Counted from the first letter of the stretch, positions 34,486 through 44,222 are shown. The stretch is DNA of 64,000 nt from Bacillota bacterium (GCA_023421075.1 JAEZUM010000022.1:13713-77712), one strand, 5' to 3'. Notes: generated by a model not told the origin, from the sequence alone. Numbers and translations: made by a program.

Positions 34486-36036
34486 ATGAGTATTTTAAAT
34501 GTAACAAATCTTAGTCATGGTTTTGGCGATAGAGCTATCTTCCATGATGTATCCTTTCGTCTTCTCAAAGGGGAACACATCGGACTAATCGGTGCCAACG
34601 GAGAAGGCAAGTCCACCTTTATGAATATCGTCACCGGAAAACTGATGCCGGATGAGGGTAAAGTGGAATGGTCCAAGCATGTACACGTAGGTTACCTAGA
34701 CCAGCATGCTATGCTGGAAAAGGGCATGACTCTGCGTAGTGTACTTCAATCTGCTTTCGCCTATCTTTTTGAATTAGAGGATAAGATGAATCAGATCTGT
34801 GATACCATGGGTGATGCAGAGGGTGATGCTTTGAATGATATGATTGAGGAGCTCGGAACCATCCAGGAGCTCTTAGCAATGCATGACTTCTATATTATTG
34901 ACAGTAAGGTTGAGGAAATTGCACATGCACTGGGTCTGGACGAGATCGGACTGGACAATGATGTAACCGACTTAAGCGGTGGTCAGAGAACAAAGCTTCT
35001 CTTAGGAAAGCTGTTGTTAGAGAAACCGGACATTCTATTATTGGATGAGCCGACCAATTATCTTGATGTACAGCATATTGAATGGTTGAAGCGCTATCTG
35101 ACAGAATATGAGAATGCCTTTATACTGATCTCGCATGATATCCCCTTCCTAAACAGTGTGGTAAATATCATTTATCATATGGAGAATCAAGAGTTGAATC
35201 GTTATGTAGGCGATTATGATAAATTCCTGGAAGTTCATGAAATGAAGAAGCGACAGCTGGAAGCAGCTTATAACCGTCAGCAGAAGGAAATCGAAGAGCT
35301 GGAGGACTTTGTAGCGCGTAATAAGGCCAGAGTATCAACACGTAACATGGCGATGTCCAGACAGAAGAAGCTGGATAAGATGGATGTCATCGAGCTTGCT
35401 AGAGAAAAGCCCAAGCCGGAATTCAATTTCAAGGAAGCCCGCGCAGCCGGCCGATATATCTTTCAGACAGAGGACCTGGTCATCGGTTATGATGAGCCTC
35501 TTTCCTCTCCCCTGACTCTGTCCATGGAGCGTGGAGATAAGATTGTTCTTGTTGGTGCCAATGGTATCGGTAAAACTACGCTACTGAAGAGTATCTTAGG
35601 CTTAATTCCATCCCTCAGCGGTAAGGTTACATTGGGTGACTACTTAAGCATTGGTTATTTTGAACAAGAAATGGGGCCCAGTACCAACACCTGTCTCGAA
35701 GAGCTTTGGAAGGAATTCCCCGGTTATACACAATATGAGGTTCGTTCTGCTCTCGCAAAATGTGGTCTCACCACAAAGCATATTGAGAGTCAGGTACGTG
35801 TACTCAGCGGTGGAGAGCAAGCAAAGGTACGCCTCTGTAAGCTGATCAATCGTGAGACGAACATTCTCTTATTGGACGAGCCTACGAATCATCTGGATGT
35901 CGATGCGAAGGAAGAATTAAAACGAGCGCTCAGAGCATTTAAGGGAAGCATACTCTTAATCTGTCATGAGCCTGAATTCTATGCGGATGTAGCCACTAAA
36001 GTATGGGATTGCAGTAAGTGGACCACGAAAATATAG
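34486..36036 (+). CDS. ABC-F family ATPase
   Basis: A 516-residue protein with two ABC ATPase domains and no membrane part. Domain 1: Walker A GANGEGKST, signature LSGGQRTKLLLGKLL, Walker B ILLLDEPTNYLD. Domain 2: GANGIGKTT, LSGGEQAKVRLCKL, ILLLDEPTNHLD. The inter-domain linker (about residues 250-310, ending RQKKLDKMDVIE) is the P-site tRNA-interaction motif of ABC-F factors. These proteins act on the ribosome in translation or antibiotic protection. The subgroup (YkpA-like or other) is not certain. The start ATG 34486 has ACGGAGGTAATA; the long upstream reading frame from 34363 is not supported. Confidence 0.92.
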   Translation: MSILNVTNLSHGFGDRAIFHDVSFRLLKGEHIGLIGANGEGKSTFMNIVTGKLMPDEGKVEWSKHVHVGYLDQHAMLEKGMTLRSVLQSAFAYLFELEDKMNQICDTMGDAEGDALNDMIEELGTIQELLAMHDFYIIDSKVEEIAHALGLDEIGLDNDVTDLSGGQRTKLLLGKLLLEKPDILLLDEPTNYLDVQHIEWLKRYLTEYENAFILISHDIPFLNSVVNIIYHMENQELNRYVGDYDKFLEVHEMKKRQLEAAYNRQQKEIEELEDFVARNKARVSTRNMAMSRQKKLDKMDVIELAREKPKPEFNFKEARAAGRYIFQTEDLVIGYDEPLSSPLTLSMERGDKIVLVGANGIGKTTLLKSILGLIPSLSGKVTLGDYLSIGYFEQEMGPSTNTCLEELWKEFPGYTQYEVRSALAKCGLTTKHIESQVRVLSGGEQAKVRLCKLINRETNILLLDEPTNHLDVDAKEELKRALRAFKGSILLICHEPEFYADVATKVWDCSKWTTKI

Positions 36037-36045
36037 TACTAAATC

Positions 36046-36203
36046 AATAAGCTTATGCTACGAAGGCTATATCTACACGGACGACTCTTACGTGAGATTT
36101 CGAACCTCTGACACCCATAGATATTGTTCGGTTGTCAGCCGTAACGAAATTCACCTGCAAGATCATCCTTGTAGATACAGCCTTTCGTAGCTTTTTGCTT
36201 ATT
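36046..36203 (-). ncRNA. Candidate structured RNA: 158-nt long imperfect hairpin (element B)
   Basis: Arms pair over most of their length: AATAAGC (36046-36052)/GCTTATT (36197-36203), GCTACGAA with TTTCGTAGC, GGCTATATCTACA with TGTAGATACAGCC, then GGACGA..., ATTTCG/CGAAAT and CTGACA/TGTCAG at the top. The three transition-type arm differences become G-U wobbles only on the minus strand, as in element A, and the total span is the same. It lies between the convergent ABC-F gene and pirin gene. On the plus strand the 3' side also has CTTTTTG, so it may in addition stop ABC-F transcription. Confidence 0.5.
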
Positions 36204-36291
36204 CATATTATATATAATTTTCTCTTATTATCTTTATGGTTCCCTTTTTCTTTCTTGTGAGAAATAAATGCTATTGTATATAATTCGTACT

Positions 36292-37134
36292 CTATATCCT
36301 TCCGAAGGTTCCGCTTCGTATCTCCTTAAAAGCCTGATCAAGCTCGTCACTGGTATTCATAACGATCGGTCCGCCCCAGGCAATCGGCTCATGCAACGGC
36401 TTACCGGATAAAACAAACATTCTTAACGGCTGCTTTCCGGCGGTTATTACAAGTTCCTCTCCTTTATGAAAGAGAACTGCATGCTTTGCAGTAATAAGTT
36501 GCTTCTCCTCGCCTCCAAAATATCCTTCTCCATCCACTATATAGACAAAAACAGTATCCTCGGGATTGGTTCGTAATTCCCAGGTATATGCCTTTTCCAG
36601 TGATACATCTAGAAAGGAGGCATTCACATAATCTCCCTGTGTTGCTCCATTCTGTCCTTTATAAATGCCGGCTATAATTCCGACCTGACATCCTTCCTCA
36701 TTCACAATCGGTATTTTATCTGCGGATAAATCGCGATACTGGGGAGGTACCATTTTCGATTTTTTCGGAAGATTTAGCCATACCTGCACACCAAGCATAC
36801 GCTCCGACGGTTGCGGCATCTCCTGATGAAGCACTGCTTTTCCTGCTGTCATCCACTGACAGCCGCCATCCTGGATCGTCCCCTTATTGCCCATGCTGTC
36901 ACCATGCTCAATTTGTCCCTTTATCAAGTAGGTAATCGTCTCAATCCCCCGGTGAGGATGCCACGGAAAGCCCTTTACATAATCCTGTGGATTCTGCGAA
37001 TCAAAGGCATCCAGCATTAAAAACGGATCAAAATCGTGTACATTAGCATATCCGATTACGCGAATCAGCTTTACACCTGCTCCATCTGTCTGAGCAGACC
37101 CGGTTACGATCTTATTAATCTCCCGTGCACTCAT
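36292..37134 (-). CDS. Pirin family protein
   Basis: A 280-residue bicupin. The N-cupin has the metal-site residues in WHPHRGIETITYLIKGQIEH (two His), HGDSMGN and AVLHQEMPQ. The C-cupin carries GEGYFGGEE and ends with LSGKPLHEPIAWGGPIVMN. Family members can be quercetin dioxygenases or redox-responsive cofactors; the actual substrate here is not known. The start ATG 37134 has AGAAAGGAGTACTT. It is monocistronic. Confidence 0.92.
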   Translation of the reverse strand: MSAREINKIVTGSAQTDGAGVKLIRVIGYANVHDFDPFLMLDAFDSQNPQDYVKGFPWHPHRGIETITYLIKGQIEHGDSMGNKGTIQDGGCQWMTAGKAVLHQEMPQPSERMLGVQVWLNLPKKSKMVPPQYRDLSADKIPIVNEEGCQVGIIAGIYKGQNGATQGDYVNASFLDVSLEKAYTWELRTNPEDTVFVYIVDGEGYFGGEEKQLITAKHAVLFHKGEELVITAGKQPLRMFVLSGKPLHEPIAWGGPIVMNTSDELDQAFKEIRSGTFGRI

Positions 37135-37370
37135 AAGTACTCCTTTCTAAAACCATGATTAAAGAAGCTTACATCAGTATCCTGCGTTATAGTATCATTT
37201 GAACTTTAAACTGTGCCCGTATGTGGTGTTAACCTCGGTGATTTTATCAATTTCTTCCATATTTTTATACTAACCTATTTAGGTCAAAACATCAAGCGTA
37301 ACACCGGAAGAAATCAAGAATTTAACTTAAAATCAACTGATAGAAAGCACGCTTCGCGAACATTCTATTG

Positions 37371-37413
37371 TCATGAAGAGAAGGACGTTGTATCAGCGTC
37401 CTTCCCTTCATGA
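37371..37413. other. Stem-loop in the 306-nt gap before the pirin gene
   Basis: TCATGAAG / CTTCATGA and AAGGACG / CGTCCTT stack into a 15-bp stem with a small internal loop. It lies 28 nt past the stop of the zinc-ribbon gene (minus strand) and may end its transcript, though no T-run follows. In the rest of the 37135-37440 gap I see nothing. Confidence 0.5.
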
Positions 37414-37440
37414 TTTACCTATGCTATTTTTACTTTCTTT

Positions 37441-37833
37441 TTATGTCCTGCGAATGAATTCAGACTTGCATTTTGGGCAGGTGATTGCGATCTTGCCTTT
37501 ACCTCGTGGTACACGGATCGTTTGTTTGCATTTAGAACAGGTATAATATTTGTGTGTCTTCGTTCCAACCAACCACAATTTCAGATGGTTAAGTTTATTT
37601 CTCGCATTGGCGGTATACCTCATAAAAGCCATGTTCTCCTTAGACCTCTTTTGAATGTCTCTGGAAAACGCTCGGTAGAGCGCATAAAGGAATGGAATAT
37701 ATGCCACAACGACCAGTCCGTTAATGCGGGTAAAGGTTATAATGACAGACAAGAGTAACGACAATATAACAAGTGCTCTGGTAAACTGATCAAAGCCATA
37801 TCTTCCGATCATAAAATTACGAATACGATTCAT
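37441..37833 (-). CDS. Small membrane protein with C-terminal zinc ribbon
   Basis: A 130-residue protein. Two membrane segments (about residues 18-35 and 38-54) are followed by a basic cytoplasmic stretch and a C-terminal zinc-ribbon with two CxxC knuckles, YTCSKCKQ (about 98-105) and ITCPKCKSEF (about 116-125). It is a common clostridial protein of unknown role. The start is ATG 37833 behind CGGAGGTATATGA. It is flanked by unrelated genes. Confidence 0.82.
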   Translation of the reverse strand: MNRIRNFMIGRYGFDQFTRALVILSLLLSVIITFTRINGLVVVAYIPFLYALYRAFSRDIQKRSKENMAFMRYTANARNKLNHLKLWLVGTKTHKYYTCSKCKQTIRVPRGKGKIAITCPKCKSEFIRRT

Positions 37834-37985
37834 TCATATACCTCCGGGTGGTAAAAGATAAGTTCCTATAATAAAATTTTTGGATCTATGTACCTATCAA
37901 ATATCATACTATATCTTATCCCTCTTTCCTATTAAAAATATATAAAGTTTCATAAACATTTCAAACGATAGTCATAAAATTGAAA

Positions 37986-38012
37986 TAGGCGCCCGTTTTA
38001 TCGGTGCGCCTA
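37986..38012 (-). terminator. Hairpin terminating the maltodextrin operon
   Basis: On the minus strand TAGGCGCACCG and CGGGCGCCTA pair with one bulged base around a 6-nt loop, then TTTCAATTTTATG. It lies about 37 nt past the stop of malR. The T-tract is imperfect. Confidence 0.6.
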
Positions 38013-38048
38013 ATGTATCGCAGAAAGATGGCTTGCTCGTCATCTTAA

Positions 38049-39083
38049 TTATTTTACTGTAGTCATGGTTGATTGTCCGATTACCAGTTCAGCTTCAAAG
38101 GTCTTCCTCTCCCTCTTAATCTTGCCATCAATGATATCAAATAAGATTCGGATGGTCTCCTGTGCCATCTCCTCTACCGGTTGGCGAATTGTTGTAATCG
38201 AGGGGTGATAATAGAAGGAAATATCCATACCATCGTATCCTGCTACGGAGTAGTCCTCCGGTACACGCTTACCCAGTTCAAAGATTGCCTTACTGGTTCC
38301 GACAGCCATACTATCGGAGATGGCAAAAATTGCTGTACACTCTGTATCAGAATTGATTAATTCCTTGGTCACCTCATAACCATATTTCATTGAGAAGGTA
38401 TCCATGGTATCGTCCTTGATATAACGTATTAGTTTCTGATCAAATGGAATAAGATTATCCTCAAGCGCTTTCATATACCCCTCCAGACGAAGCTTACCAA
38501 TGCTCTCATCATCCGGGGGGGCTGAGATAATCGCAATCCTCTTATGACCCAGCTTACACAGGTAATCTACCATCTTATAGCTTTCGGTAAAATCATCAAC
38601 GGTTACGAAAGAATAGCTCTCTTTATTAATCTGTTCGGATACACCACCGGTACTCAATATAAAGGGAACTCGCATCTTGTTTAACTTATCCTCGGAATGT
38701 GAGAAGTATCCGCCCAAGAATACGATTCCTTTTAAACGTTTCTCCTTTTCAAGCAATAATGCTATCTCAATCTCATCTTCATGTTCCTCTACTCGATGCA
38801 AAAGGAAGGAATATTTCTTATCCTGAATCTCACTCTCGAACACCTTAAGCATATTATTAAAGAAGGGGTTGCTGATACCCTTTATCAATACCGCAATCGT
38901 ATTAGATTCAGAACGCTTCAGGTTACGGGCACTGTTGTTCGGAATATAATTATTATCCTTGATCGCCTGCATGATAAGATTTTTTGTCTCTTCGTTGATG
39001 TCTGGATGATTATTGATTGCTCTTGATACCGTACTGACAGCTACGCCGCATATTCTTGCTATATCCTTAATTGTTGTTTCCAT
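38049..39083 (-). CDS. malR: LacI-family repressor of the maltodextrin operon
   Basis: A 344-residue LacI-family repressor. The helix-turn-helix is TIKDIARICGVAVSTVSRAI (residues 4-23), with the hinge region NYIPNNSARNLKRSES. The effector domain has FAISDSMAVGTSKAIFE and SVAGYDGMDISFYYHPS. It is the last gene of a malE-F-G-Q-R set, which strongly suggests that it responds to maltose or maltodextrin. The tandem operator at 44177-44212 is its likely target. The gene symbol is given by context. Confidence 0.88.
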   Translation of the reverse strand: METTIKDIARICGVAVSTVSRAINNHPDINEETKNLIMQAIKDNNYIPNNSARNLKRSESNTIAVLIKGISNPFFNNMLKVFESEIQDKKYSFLLHRVEEHEDEIEIALLLEKEKRLKGIVFLGGYFSHSEDKLNKMRVPFILSTGGVSEQINKESYSFVTVDDFTESYKMVDYLCKLGHKRIAIISAPPDDESIGKLRLEGYMKALEDNLIPFDQKLIRYIKDDTMDTFSMKYGYEVTKELINSDTECTAIFAISDSMAVGTSKAIFELGKRVPEDYSVAGYDGMDISFYYHPSITTIRQPVEEMAQETIRILFDIIDGKIKRERKTFEAELVIGQSTMTTVK

Positions 39084-39164
39084 TGTTATTCTTCCTCTGC
39101 AATGTATTCCTTTTAATACCTTAAAGCATTATAACAATTTCAACACAAAAATGCAATGCGCTCT

Positions 39165-40646
39165 CTAACTTCTTCCATATAGAATTACTAATTCCTTAAT
39201 CTGCTTAAGTAATTCTTCTGTCAGCTCTCCGGGTAACATTCGCCATCTCCAATTATTCCCCAGGGTTGAAGGAATATTTATTCTTGCTTCGGTCCCCAGT
39301 CCAAGATAATCCTGCACCGGTATAATGCATAGCTTAGCTACACTTTGTAATGCCAGTCTTATAAAATCCAGATGAAGTGTCTCAAACTCCATCTCATTAT
39401 AATTCAGATAAGCCAAAGCCAAGGCTCTGTCTTCTTGACGTATACTCTTAAACCATCCAAGAATGGTATCATTATCATGAGTACCGGTATAAACGATACA
39501 ATTTTTATCGTAATTATGTGGTAAGTAATCGCTTTCTTCTCTGGAATCAAAAGCGAATTCCAAAACCTTCATACCTGGATAACCGGTCAATTTAAGCAGA
39601 TCCTTCACGCTTTCCGTTATATAACCGAGATCCTCAGCGATAATATCTACCTTACCCAGCTTTTCCTCAATCGTCTTAAACAATTCGTAACCGGGACCCT
39701 TCTCCCAATGCCCGTTCACCGCAGTAACGTCACCGTATGGGATTGAATAATACTCATCAAAACCTTTAAAATGATCGATACGAACTACATCATACAGGCG
39801 AAAACAATATGCGATACGGCTTAACCACCATTCATATCCCGTCGTTTGATGAACCGCCCAAAGATACAATGGGTTACCCCAAAGCTGGCCCGTCACTGAG
39901 AAGGCATCCGGGGGACATCCCGCCACAGCCACCGGATTCTGTTTCTCATCCAACTGAAATAGCTCCGGATGAGACCAGGTATCCGCACTGTCAAAAGCGA
40001 CATAGATCGGAAGATCTCCGATAATTTTAATTCCATTTTTGTTGGCATACCCCTTTAGCGCATTCCATTGCCTGGTGAACAAATATTGTATGTATTTGTA
40101 GAATTCAATCTCATTCTTAAGCTTTACTCGGTAAGACATTAACGCATTCATTTTACGAAGCTTGATGTCTTCCTCCCATTCATTCCAGCTAAGTCCTTTA
40201 AACAAATCCTTGATTGCCATATAAAGGGCATAATCCTCGAGCCAATACGCATTCTGTTCCGTAAAGGTGGTAAAATTCTTGTTTTCACTTATATTACTGC
40301 GGTCGTATGCCTTACGAAGCATATGAAACCTAGAACGATATATCTTCTCGTAATCGATGTATCTGTTATTGTCACCAAAATCGTAGCCCTTGCACTCCTC
40401 TTTGGTCAGTAATCCTTCTTCTATCAGTTGATCCGGATCAATGAAATATGGATTTCCCGCAAAGGTCGAAAAGGATTGATAAGGGGAATCACCATATCCA
40501 GTAGGTCCGATGGGTAATATCTGCCAAAATTTCTGTCCCGACTTCTTAAGAGAATCAATGAAGTCATAAGCACTTTTAGAAAAGGAACCAATGCCATATT
40601 TTGAGGGAAGACTGGCAATTGGCAGTAGCATTCCACTTCCACGCAT
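39165..40646 (-). CDS. malQ: 4-alpha-glucanotransferase (amylomaltase)
   Basis: A 493-residue GH77 enzyme that moves alpha-1,4-glucan segments between maltodextrins, releasing glucose. It opens with GMLLPIASLPSKYGIGSFSK. The catalytic nucleophile Asp lies in VVRIDHFKGFDEYY, the acid Glu in DIIAEDLGYIT and the third carboxylate in YTGTHDNDTILGW. The length is typical of bacterial amylomaltase. It follows malG by 113 nt. The ribosome-binding site AAAGGA is about 13 nt from the ATG, a little far. Confidence 0.94.
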   Translation of the reverse strand: MRGSGMLLPIASLPSKYGIGSFSKSAYDFIDSLKKSGQKFWQILPIGPTGYGDSPYQSFSTFAGNPYFIDPDQLIEEGLLTKEECKGYDFGDNNRYIDYEKIYRSRFHMLRKAYDRSNISENKNFTTFTEQNAYWLEDYALYMAIKDLFKGLSWNEWEEDIKLRKMNALMSYRVKLKNEIEFYKYIQYLFTRQWNALKGYANKNGIKIIGDLPIYVAFDSADTWSHPELFQLDEKQNPVAVAGCPPDAFSVTGQLWGNPLYLWAVHQTTGYEWWLSRIAYCFRLYDVVRIDHFKGFDEYYSIPYGDVTAVNGHWEKGPGYELFKTIEEKLGKVDIIAEDLGYITESVKDLLKLTGYPGMKVLEFAFDSREESDYLPHNYDKNCIVYTGTHDNDTILGWFKSIRQEDRALALAYLNYNEMEFETLHLDFIRLALQSVAKLCIIPVQDYLGLGTEARINIPSTLGNNWRWRMLPGELTEELLKQIKELVILYGRS

Positions 40647-40759
40647 ATTATGTCACATCCTTTTATTATATATATAGTAATTTATGTTACATTATTAAAG
40701 AAAAACATAGGGAGCTCATTTCATTACGCTTGAAAGCGATATCAGCTTTTGTATATCCT

Positions 40760-41605
40760 TTATCCTTTCACCGCACCAGCAACTACACCTTCGATAATGT
40801 ACTTCTGGCAAGTCAGATAAAAGATTACAATCGGGATGATTGCCAGTACCAGCATCGCCATCATTGCTCCCATATCGATGGAACCGTATCCACCCTTCAG
40901 ATACTGAATTGCAATCGGGATGGTCTTATATTCTGTTCCGATAACCAGATAAGGAAGCAGATAGTCATTCCAGATCCACATAGTATTCAGAATTCCTACC
41001 GTAACCGCGATCGGTTTCAATACAGGTAACACCACACGAAAGAAGGTGGTAAGCGGGTTACAGCCGTCAATCATGGCTGCTTCCTCCAATTCCAGCGGGA
41101 TTGATTTAACAAATCCGCTAAACATGAATACTGAAAGCCCGGTACCAAACCCAAGATAGATGAATATAATTCCCAACGGATTATCCAAATGCAGTACATT
41201 TGCTACCTTGGTCATGGTGAACATAACCATTTGGAAAGGCACAATCATGGAAAATGCAAAAATATAATATAGGATATTGTTAAAATGATTCTTAACTCTA
41301 GTAATAAACCAGGCAGTCATCGAGGTAAATAAAATGATTGCTGCAACAGAACAGATAGTGATGAAGAAGGACCAGCCTGCTGCATTTAAAAATCCTGTTT
41401 TCTCTATTCCACCGGTGTAATTTTCTAATTGAACGAAGGTTTTCTCATTTGGTAATTCGAAGGGTGTCTCACTGATAAAAAACTTCCCCTTCAAGGAGTT
41501 AATGAAAACGATGAGCATTGGTGATAAGAATAGAACCGCCAAAAAAAGAAGTACCATAAAAACAAAGATATTAATAATATTACCGCTTTGCTTCTCTCTT
41601 CTCAT
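40760..41605 (-). CDS. malG: Maltodextrin ABC permease, MalG-like
   Basis: A 281-residue inner-membrane permease with six membrane segments. The EAA loop, which contacts the ATPase, reads ELEEAAMIDGCNPLTTFFRV (about residues 170-189). The C-terminus is VVAGAVKG, close to the canonical GLTAGAVKG of sugar permeases. The start ATG overlaps the malF stop by one base (TAATG), so the two are translationally coupled. Confidence 0.92.
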   Translation of the reverse strand: MRREKQSGNIINIFVFMVLLFLAVLFLSPMLIVFINSLKGKFFISETPFELPNEKTFVQLENYTGGIEKTGFLNAAGWSFFITICSVAAIILFTSMTAWFITRVKNHFNNILYYIFAFSMIVPFQMVMFTMTKVANVLHLDNPLGIIFIYLGFGTGLSVFMFSGFVKSIPLELEEAAMIDGCNPLTTFFRVVLPVLKPIAVTVGILNTMWIWNDYLLPYLVIGTEYKTIPIAIQYLKGGYGSIDMGAMMAMLVLAIIPIVIFYLTCQKYIIEGVVAGAVKG

Positions 41606-42447
41606 TAGCTTTCCACCTCCTTAGTTCTGGTTATTTTAAGCTGAATAAATGCAACCAGTGCAACGATGATAAAGAATATTACTGCCTTTGCCTGACCAAT
41701 ACCCTCACTTCCGACAGAACCATAGAAGGTATTAAAAATGTCCAGTGCAAGCATCGCCGTTTTCTTGGAAGGAGCTCCTGCAGTCAGAGCAAGATTCTGA
41801 TCGAATAGCTTAAAGGAATTTGACATCGTTAAGAATAAACATATCGTTATAGACTGCATAACCATGGGAATGGTAATTTTTCGGAGGATCTGTAGGCTAC
41901 CTGCACCGTCAATCTTTGCAGCCTCAATGATATCCTTCGGTACATTCTGAATTCCGGCAATATAGATAACCATCATATAACCGATCATCTGCCAATTCAT
42001 CAAAACGATCAAACCCCAGAATCCGAATTCCGGTTTGAAGGTTAAAGTAACTCCGTATTTGAATAGAATACCGTTGATAATCAATTGCCATATGTAACCA
42101 AGAACAATTCCGCCGATTAGATTCGGCATAAAAAATATTGTACGGAACAGGTTCGTTCCTTTGATTTTTCTGGTTAACAGGAGTGCCAATAAAAAGGAGA
42201 ACACATTGATTGTCAGTACTGCTACAATTGCAAACCTTACGGTGAACCATAATGCATTGAGGAATTCCTTATTGACGAATACTGCCTTATAATTCTTAAC
42301 CCCTACCCACTCAGCATCGATGACCGTAGTGAATTCGGTGAAGGATAAAAAGATTCCCAACAGAAAGGGTATTACAAAAGCAATTGTAAATGCAATTAAA
42401 GTAGGTAAAACAAATATAGGAAAATATCTCTTATTATGTCTTAGCAT
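41605..42447 (-). CDS. malF: Maltodextrin ABC permease, MalF-like
   Basis: A 280-residue permease with six membrane segments and the EAA loop DIIEAAKIDGAGSLQILRKI (about 183-202). It lacks the extra N-terminal segments of E. coli MalF, which is normal for Firmicutes. It forms a heterodimer with the MalG-like protein. There is no ATPase gene in the operon, so a shared MsmX/MsiK-type ATPase encoded elsewhere is likely. The start is ATG 42447 behind TGGAGAG. Confidence 0.92.
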   Translation of the reverse strand: MLRHNKRYFPIFVLPTLIAFTIAFVIPFLLGIFLSFTEFTTVIDAEWVGVKNYKAVFVNKEFLNALWFTVRFAIVAVLTINVFSFLLALLLTRKIKGTNLFRTIFFMPNLIGGIVLGYIWQLIINGILFKYGVTLTFKPEFGFWGLIVLMNWQMIGYMMVIYIAGIQNVPKDIIEAAKIDGAGSLQILRKITIPMVMQSITICLFLTMSNSFKLFDQNLALTAGAPSKKTAMLALDIFNTFYGSVGSEGIGQAKAVIFFIIVALVAFIQLKITRTKEVES

Positions 42448-42544
42448 ATAAACTCTCCATTCTTGTGAAGCATCGAGAGTGAACTATTCTCTCGATCTCG
42501 ACTCGTGTAACCGGTATTCCAATTCACTTGTCATACATAAATTT

Positions 42545-42591
42545 GGGAATGCTCCAAAACCCATTTTGACAGACTGTTTTGAAGCATTCCC
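42545..42591 (-). other. Intercistronic stem-loop between malE and malF
   Basis: Two 16-nt arms, GGGAATGCTCCAAAAC (42545-42560) and GTTTTGAAGCATTCCC (42576-42591), pair with one position that is G-U on the minus strand. It lies in the 238-nt gap after malE. Such hairpins often protect the upstream mRNA segment and so raise the level of binding protein over permease; a partial terminator is the alternative. No long T-run follows. Confidence 0.65.
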
Positions 42592-42685
42592 CATTTCATA
42601 CATTTCTTAAGGTAATAGCAATTCACAATAATTGCTTCAGACAGCCTCCAGTATCATTATGAAATAACATAACCTGATGCTTCAA

Positions 42686-44113
42686 TTATTGTGCCTTCTC
42701 GGATTTCCAAGAGTCCTTCACAACAGTAACAACCTCATCCCAAGTCTTGCTGTCCTGAACATACTCTAATAATGCATCACCGAAGTAATTTTTGAACTGC
42801 TCGCTCGGGAATGCTGCGAAGGTCCAGCCAACGCTGGTTACATCCTTCTCCATCCATGCAAGAACTTCCTTCGCCAGTGGATCAGCAGGCTTCTCATCCT
42901 CTTCAAAGGTTGTGAAAGGAGCGATAAAACCTAACTGATTTGTAACATAATCCTTACCTTTTTCGCTGGTGAATAACCATTCAATGAAAGCGATAGAAGC
43001 TTCCTGTTTCGCGGGGGATGCCTGACTGTTGATAGCAAAATAGTTTTCTGTACCAACACATAAGCCCTGTGTCTCTTCTCCTGCAACACCGGTATAGATC
43101 GGCATGAACTTAATATCCTCAGCTGCTACGACATTACCTTCTACACCACTGATTTGCGACCAAGCCCAGTTACCGTTTTGAACCATTGCTACCTGACCAA
43201 GAGCAAACTCAGCCATGGAGTCATTAACGGTCTTACTTCCCAGAAGTCCCTTCTGAGATGCAGAATTATTTACATATAAATCAAAAATATTCTTAAAGTT
43301 ATCAGCATATTTGAACTCGATCTCATTGGCTGCAAGACCGGCCAGAACGGTACTGTCAAATGCTGTGTTATCTTTAAACTCATAGTACAAAGGCATGTTT
43401 GCTAAATGTGTCTGCCATCTCCATTGCTCACCTGCACTTAACGAGGTAGAAGCAAATACGCCTTCAATTCCTAAATCAGCCTTGCGAGCTGTCATATCTT
43501 CTACTACTGCCTTTAAAGTAGTAAAGTTATTTACTTCTTCCATAGAAGCAACGGTGGTTGCTCTATCGGTTAATGCAAAGTATTTATTCATGATCGCGTT
43601 GTTATAAATGATACCATATCCTTCTACTACATAAGGAATTCCGTAAACGCCATCGCCGCTCTTAACGACTAAGCTCTGATCGGATAAATAGCTATAAAGC
43701 TTAGTGCCGCTTAAATCTGCACAATAATCCTTCCAGGACTCAAAACCTACCGGTCCGTTGATCTGAAAGATTGTCGGAGGATCGGATTTAGCAACTTCAC
43801 TCTTTAAGGTCTGCTCATAGGTACCACTTGCTGCAGTAACAACCTTTACCTTAACACCGGTTTCTGCTTCATAATCAGCAGCAATCGCATTATATACCTC
43901 TGCAATCTCAGGTTTGAAATTTAAGTAATAAATCTCATCAACCTTTTCTTCTTTTGTTTCTCCGGTTGCTGCAGACTCCTCCGTCTTTGTTTCCTCTTTT
44001 GCTGTGTTTGATGATTCCTTGGTTGCTTCTTCCTTTTTGCCGCATGCTGCGAAGGAACCCACAACCAGAACGAGCACCAGCAGTACTGCTAATAATTTAC
44101 TAATTTTTTTCAT
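42686..44113 (-). CDS. malE: Maltodextrin-binding lipoprotein, MalE-like
   Basis: A 475-residue extracellular sugar-binding lipoprotein. The signal peptide ends in SFAACG, then a long Glu/Thr/Lys-rich linker to about residue 57. The family 1 solute-binding domain follows (YYLNFKPEIAEVYNAIAADY, IFQINGPVGFESWKDY, YGIPYVVEGYGIIYNN). I chose ATG 44113 (AGGAGAGGTAGTC upstream); an in-frame ATG at 44155 is not supported. As first gene of the operon it captures the sugar for MalF/MalG. Maltodextrin as ligand is inferred from malQ. Confidence 0.92.
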   Translation of the reverse strand: MKKISKLLAVLLVLVLVVGSFAACGKKEEATKESSNTAKEETKTEESAATGETKEEKVDEIYYLNFKPEIAEVYNAIAADYEAETGVKVKVVTAASGTYEQTLKSEVAKSDPPTIFQINGPVGFESWKDYCADLSGTKLYSYLSDQSLVVKSGDGVYGIPYVVEGYGIIYNNAIMNKYFALTDRATTVASMEEVNNFTTLKAVVEDMTARKADLGIEGVFASTSLSAGEQWRWQTHLANMPLYYEFKDNTAFDSTVLAGLAANEIEFKYADNFKNIFDLYVNNSASQKGLLGSKTVNDSMAEFALGQVAMVQNGNWAWSQISGVEGNVVAAEDIKFMPIYTGVAGEETQGLCVGTENYFAINSQASPAKQEASIAFIEWLFTSEKGKDYVTNQLGFIAPFTTFEEDEKPADPLAKEVLAWMEKDVTSVGWTFAAFPSEQFKNYFGDALLEYVQDSKTWDEVVTVVKDSWKSEKAQ

Positions 44114-44176
44114 GACTACCTCTCCTTCTCTTGGTGGAACAATACAAAATATCATTCCATTTTTCTGATTTTTGCA

Positions 44177-44212
44177 ATCGGAATCGTTGCCAGTAACGTT
44201 ATCGGTAACGTT
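44177..44212. promoter_or_regulatory. Tandem operator: three 12-bp direct repeats
   Basis: Plus strand: ATCGGAATCGTT (44177-44188), GCCAGTAACGTT (44189-44200), ATCGGTAACGTT (44201-44212). Each carries a CG-centred core, with TAACGTTA at 44194-44201 a perfect palindrome, as LacI-family repressors prefer. It lies just downstream of the malE -10 box, so bound repressor would block initiation. Confidence 0.65.
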
Positions 44213-44222
44213 TCCATTAATA

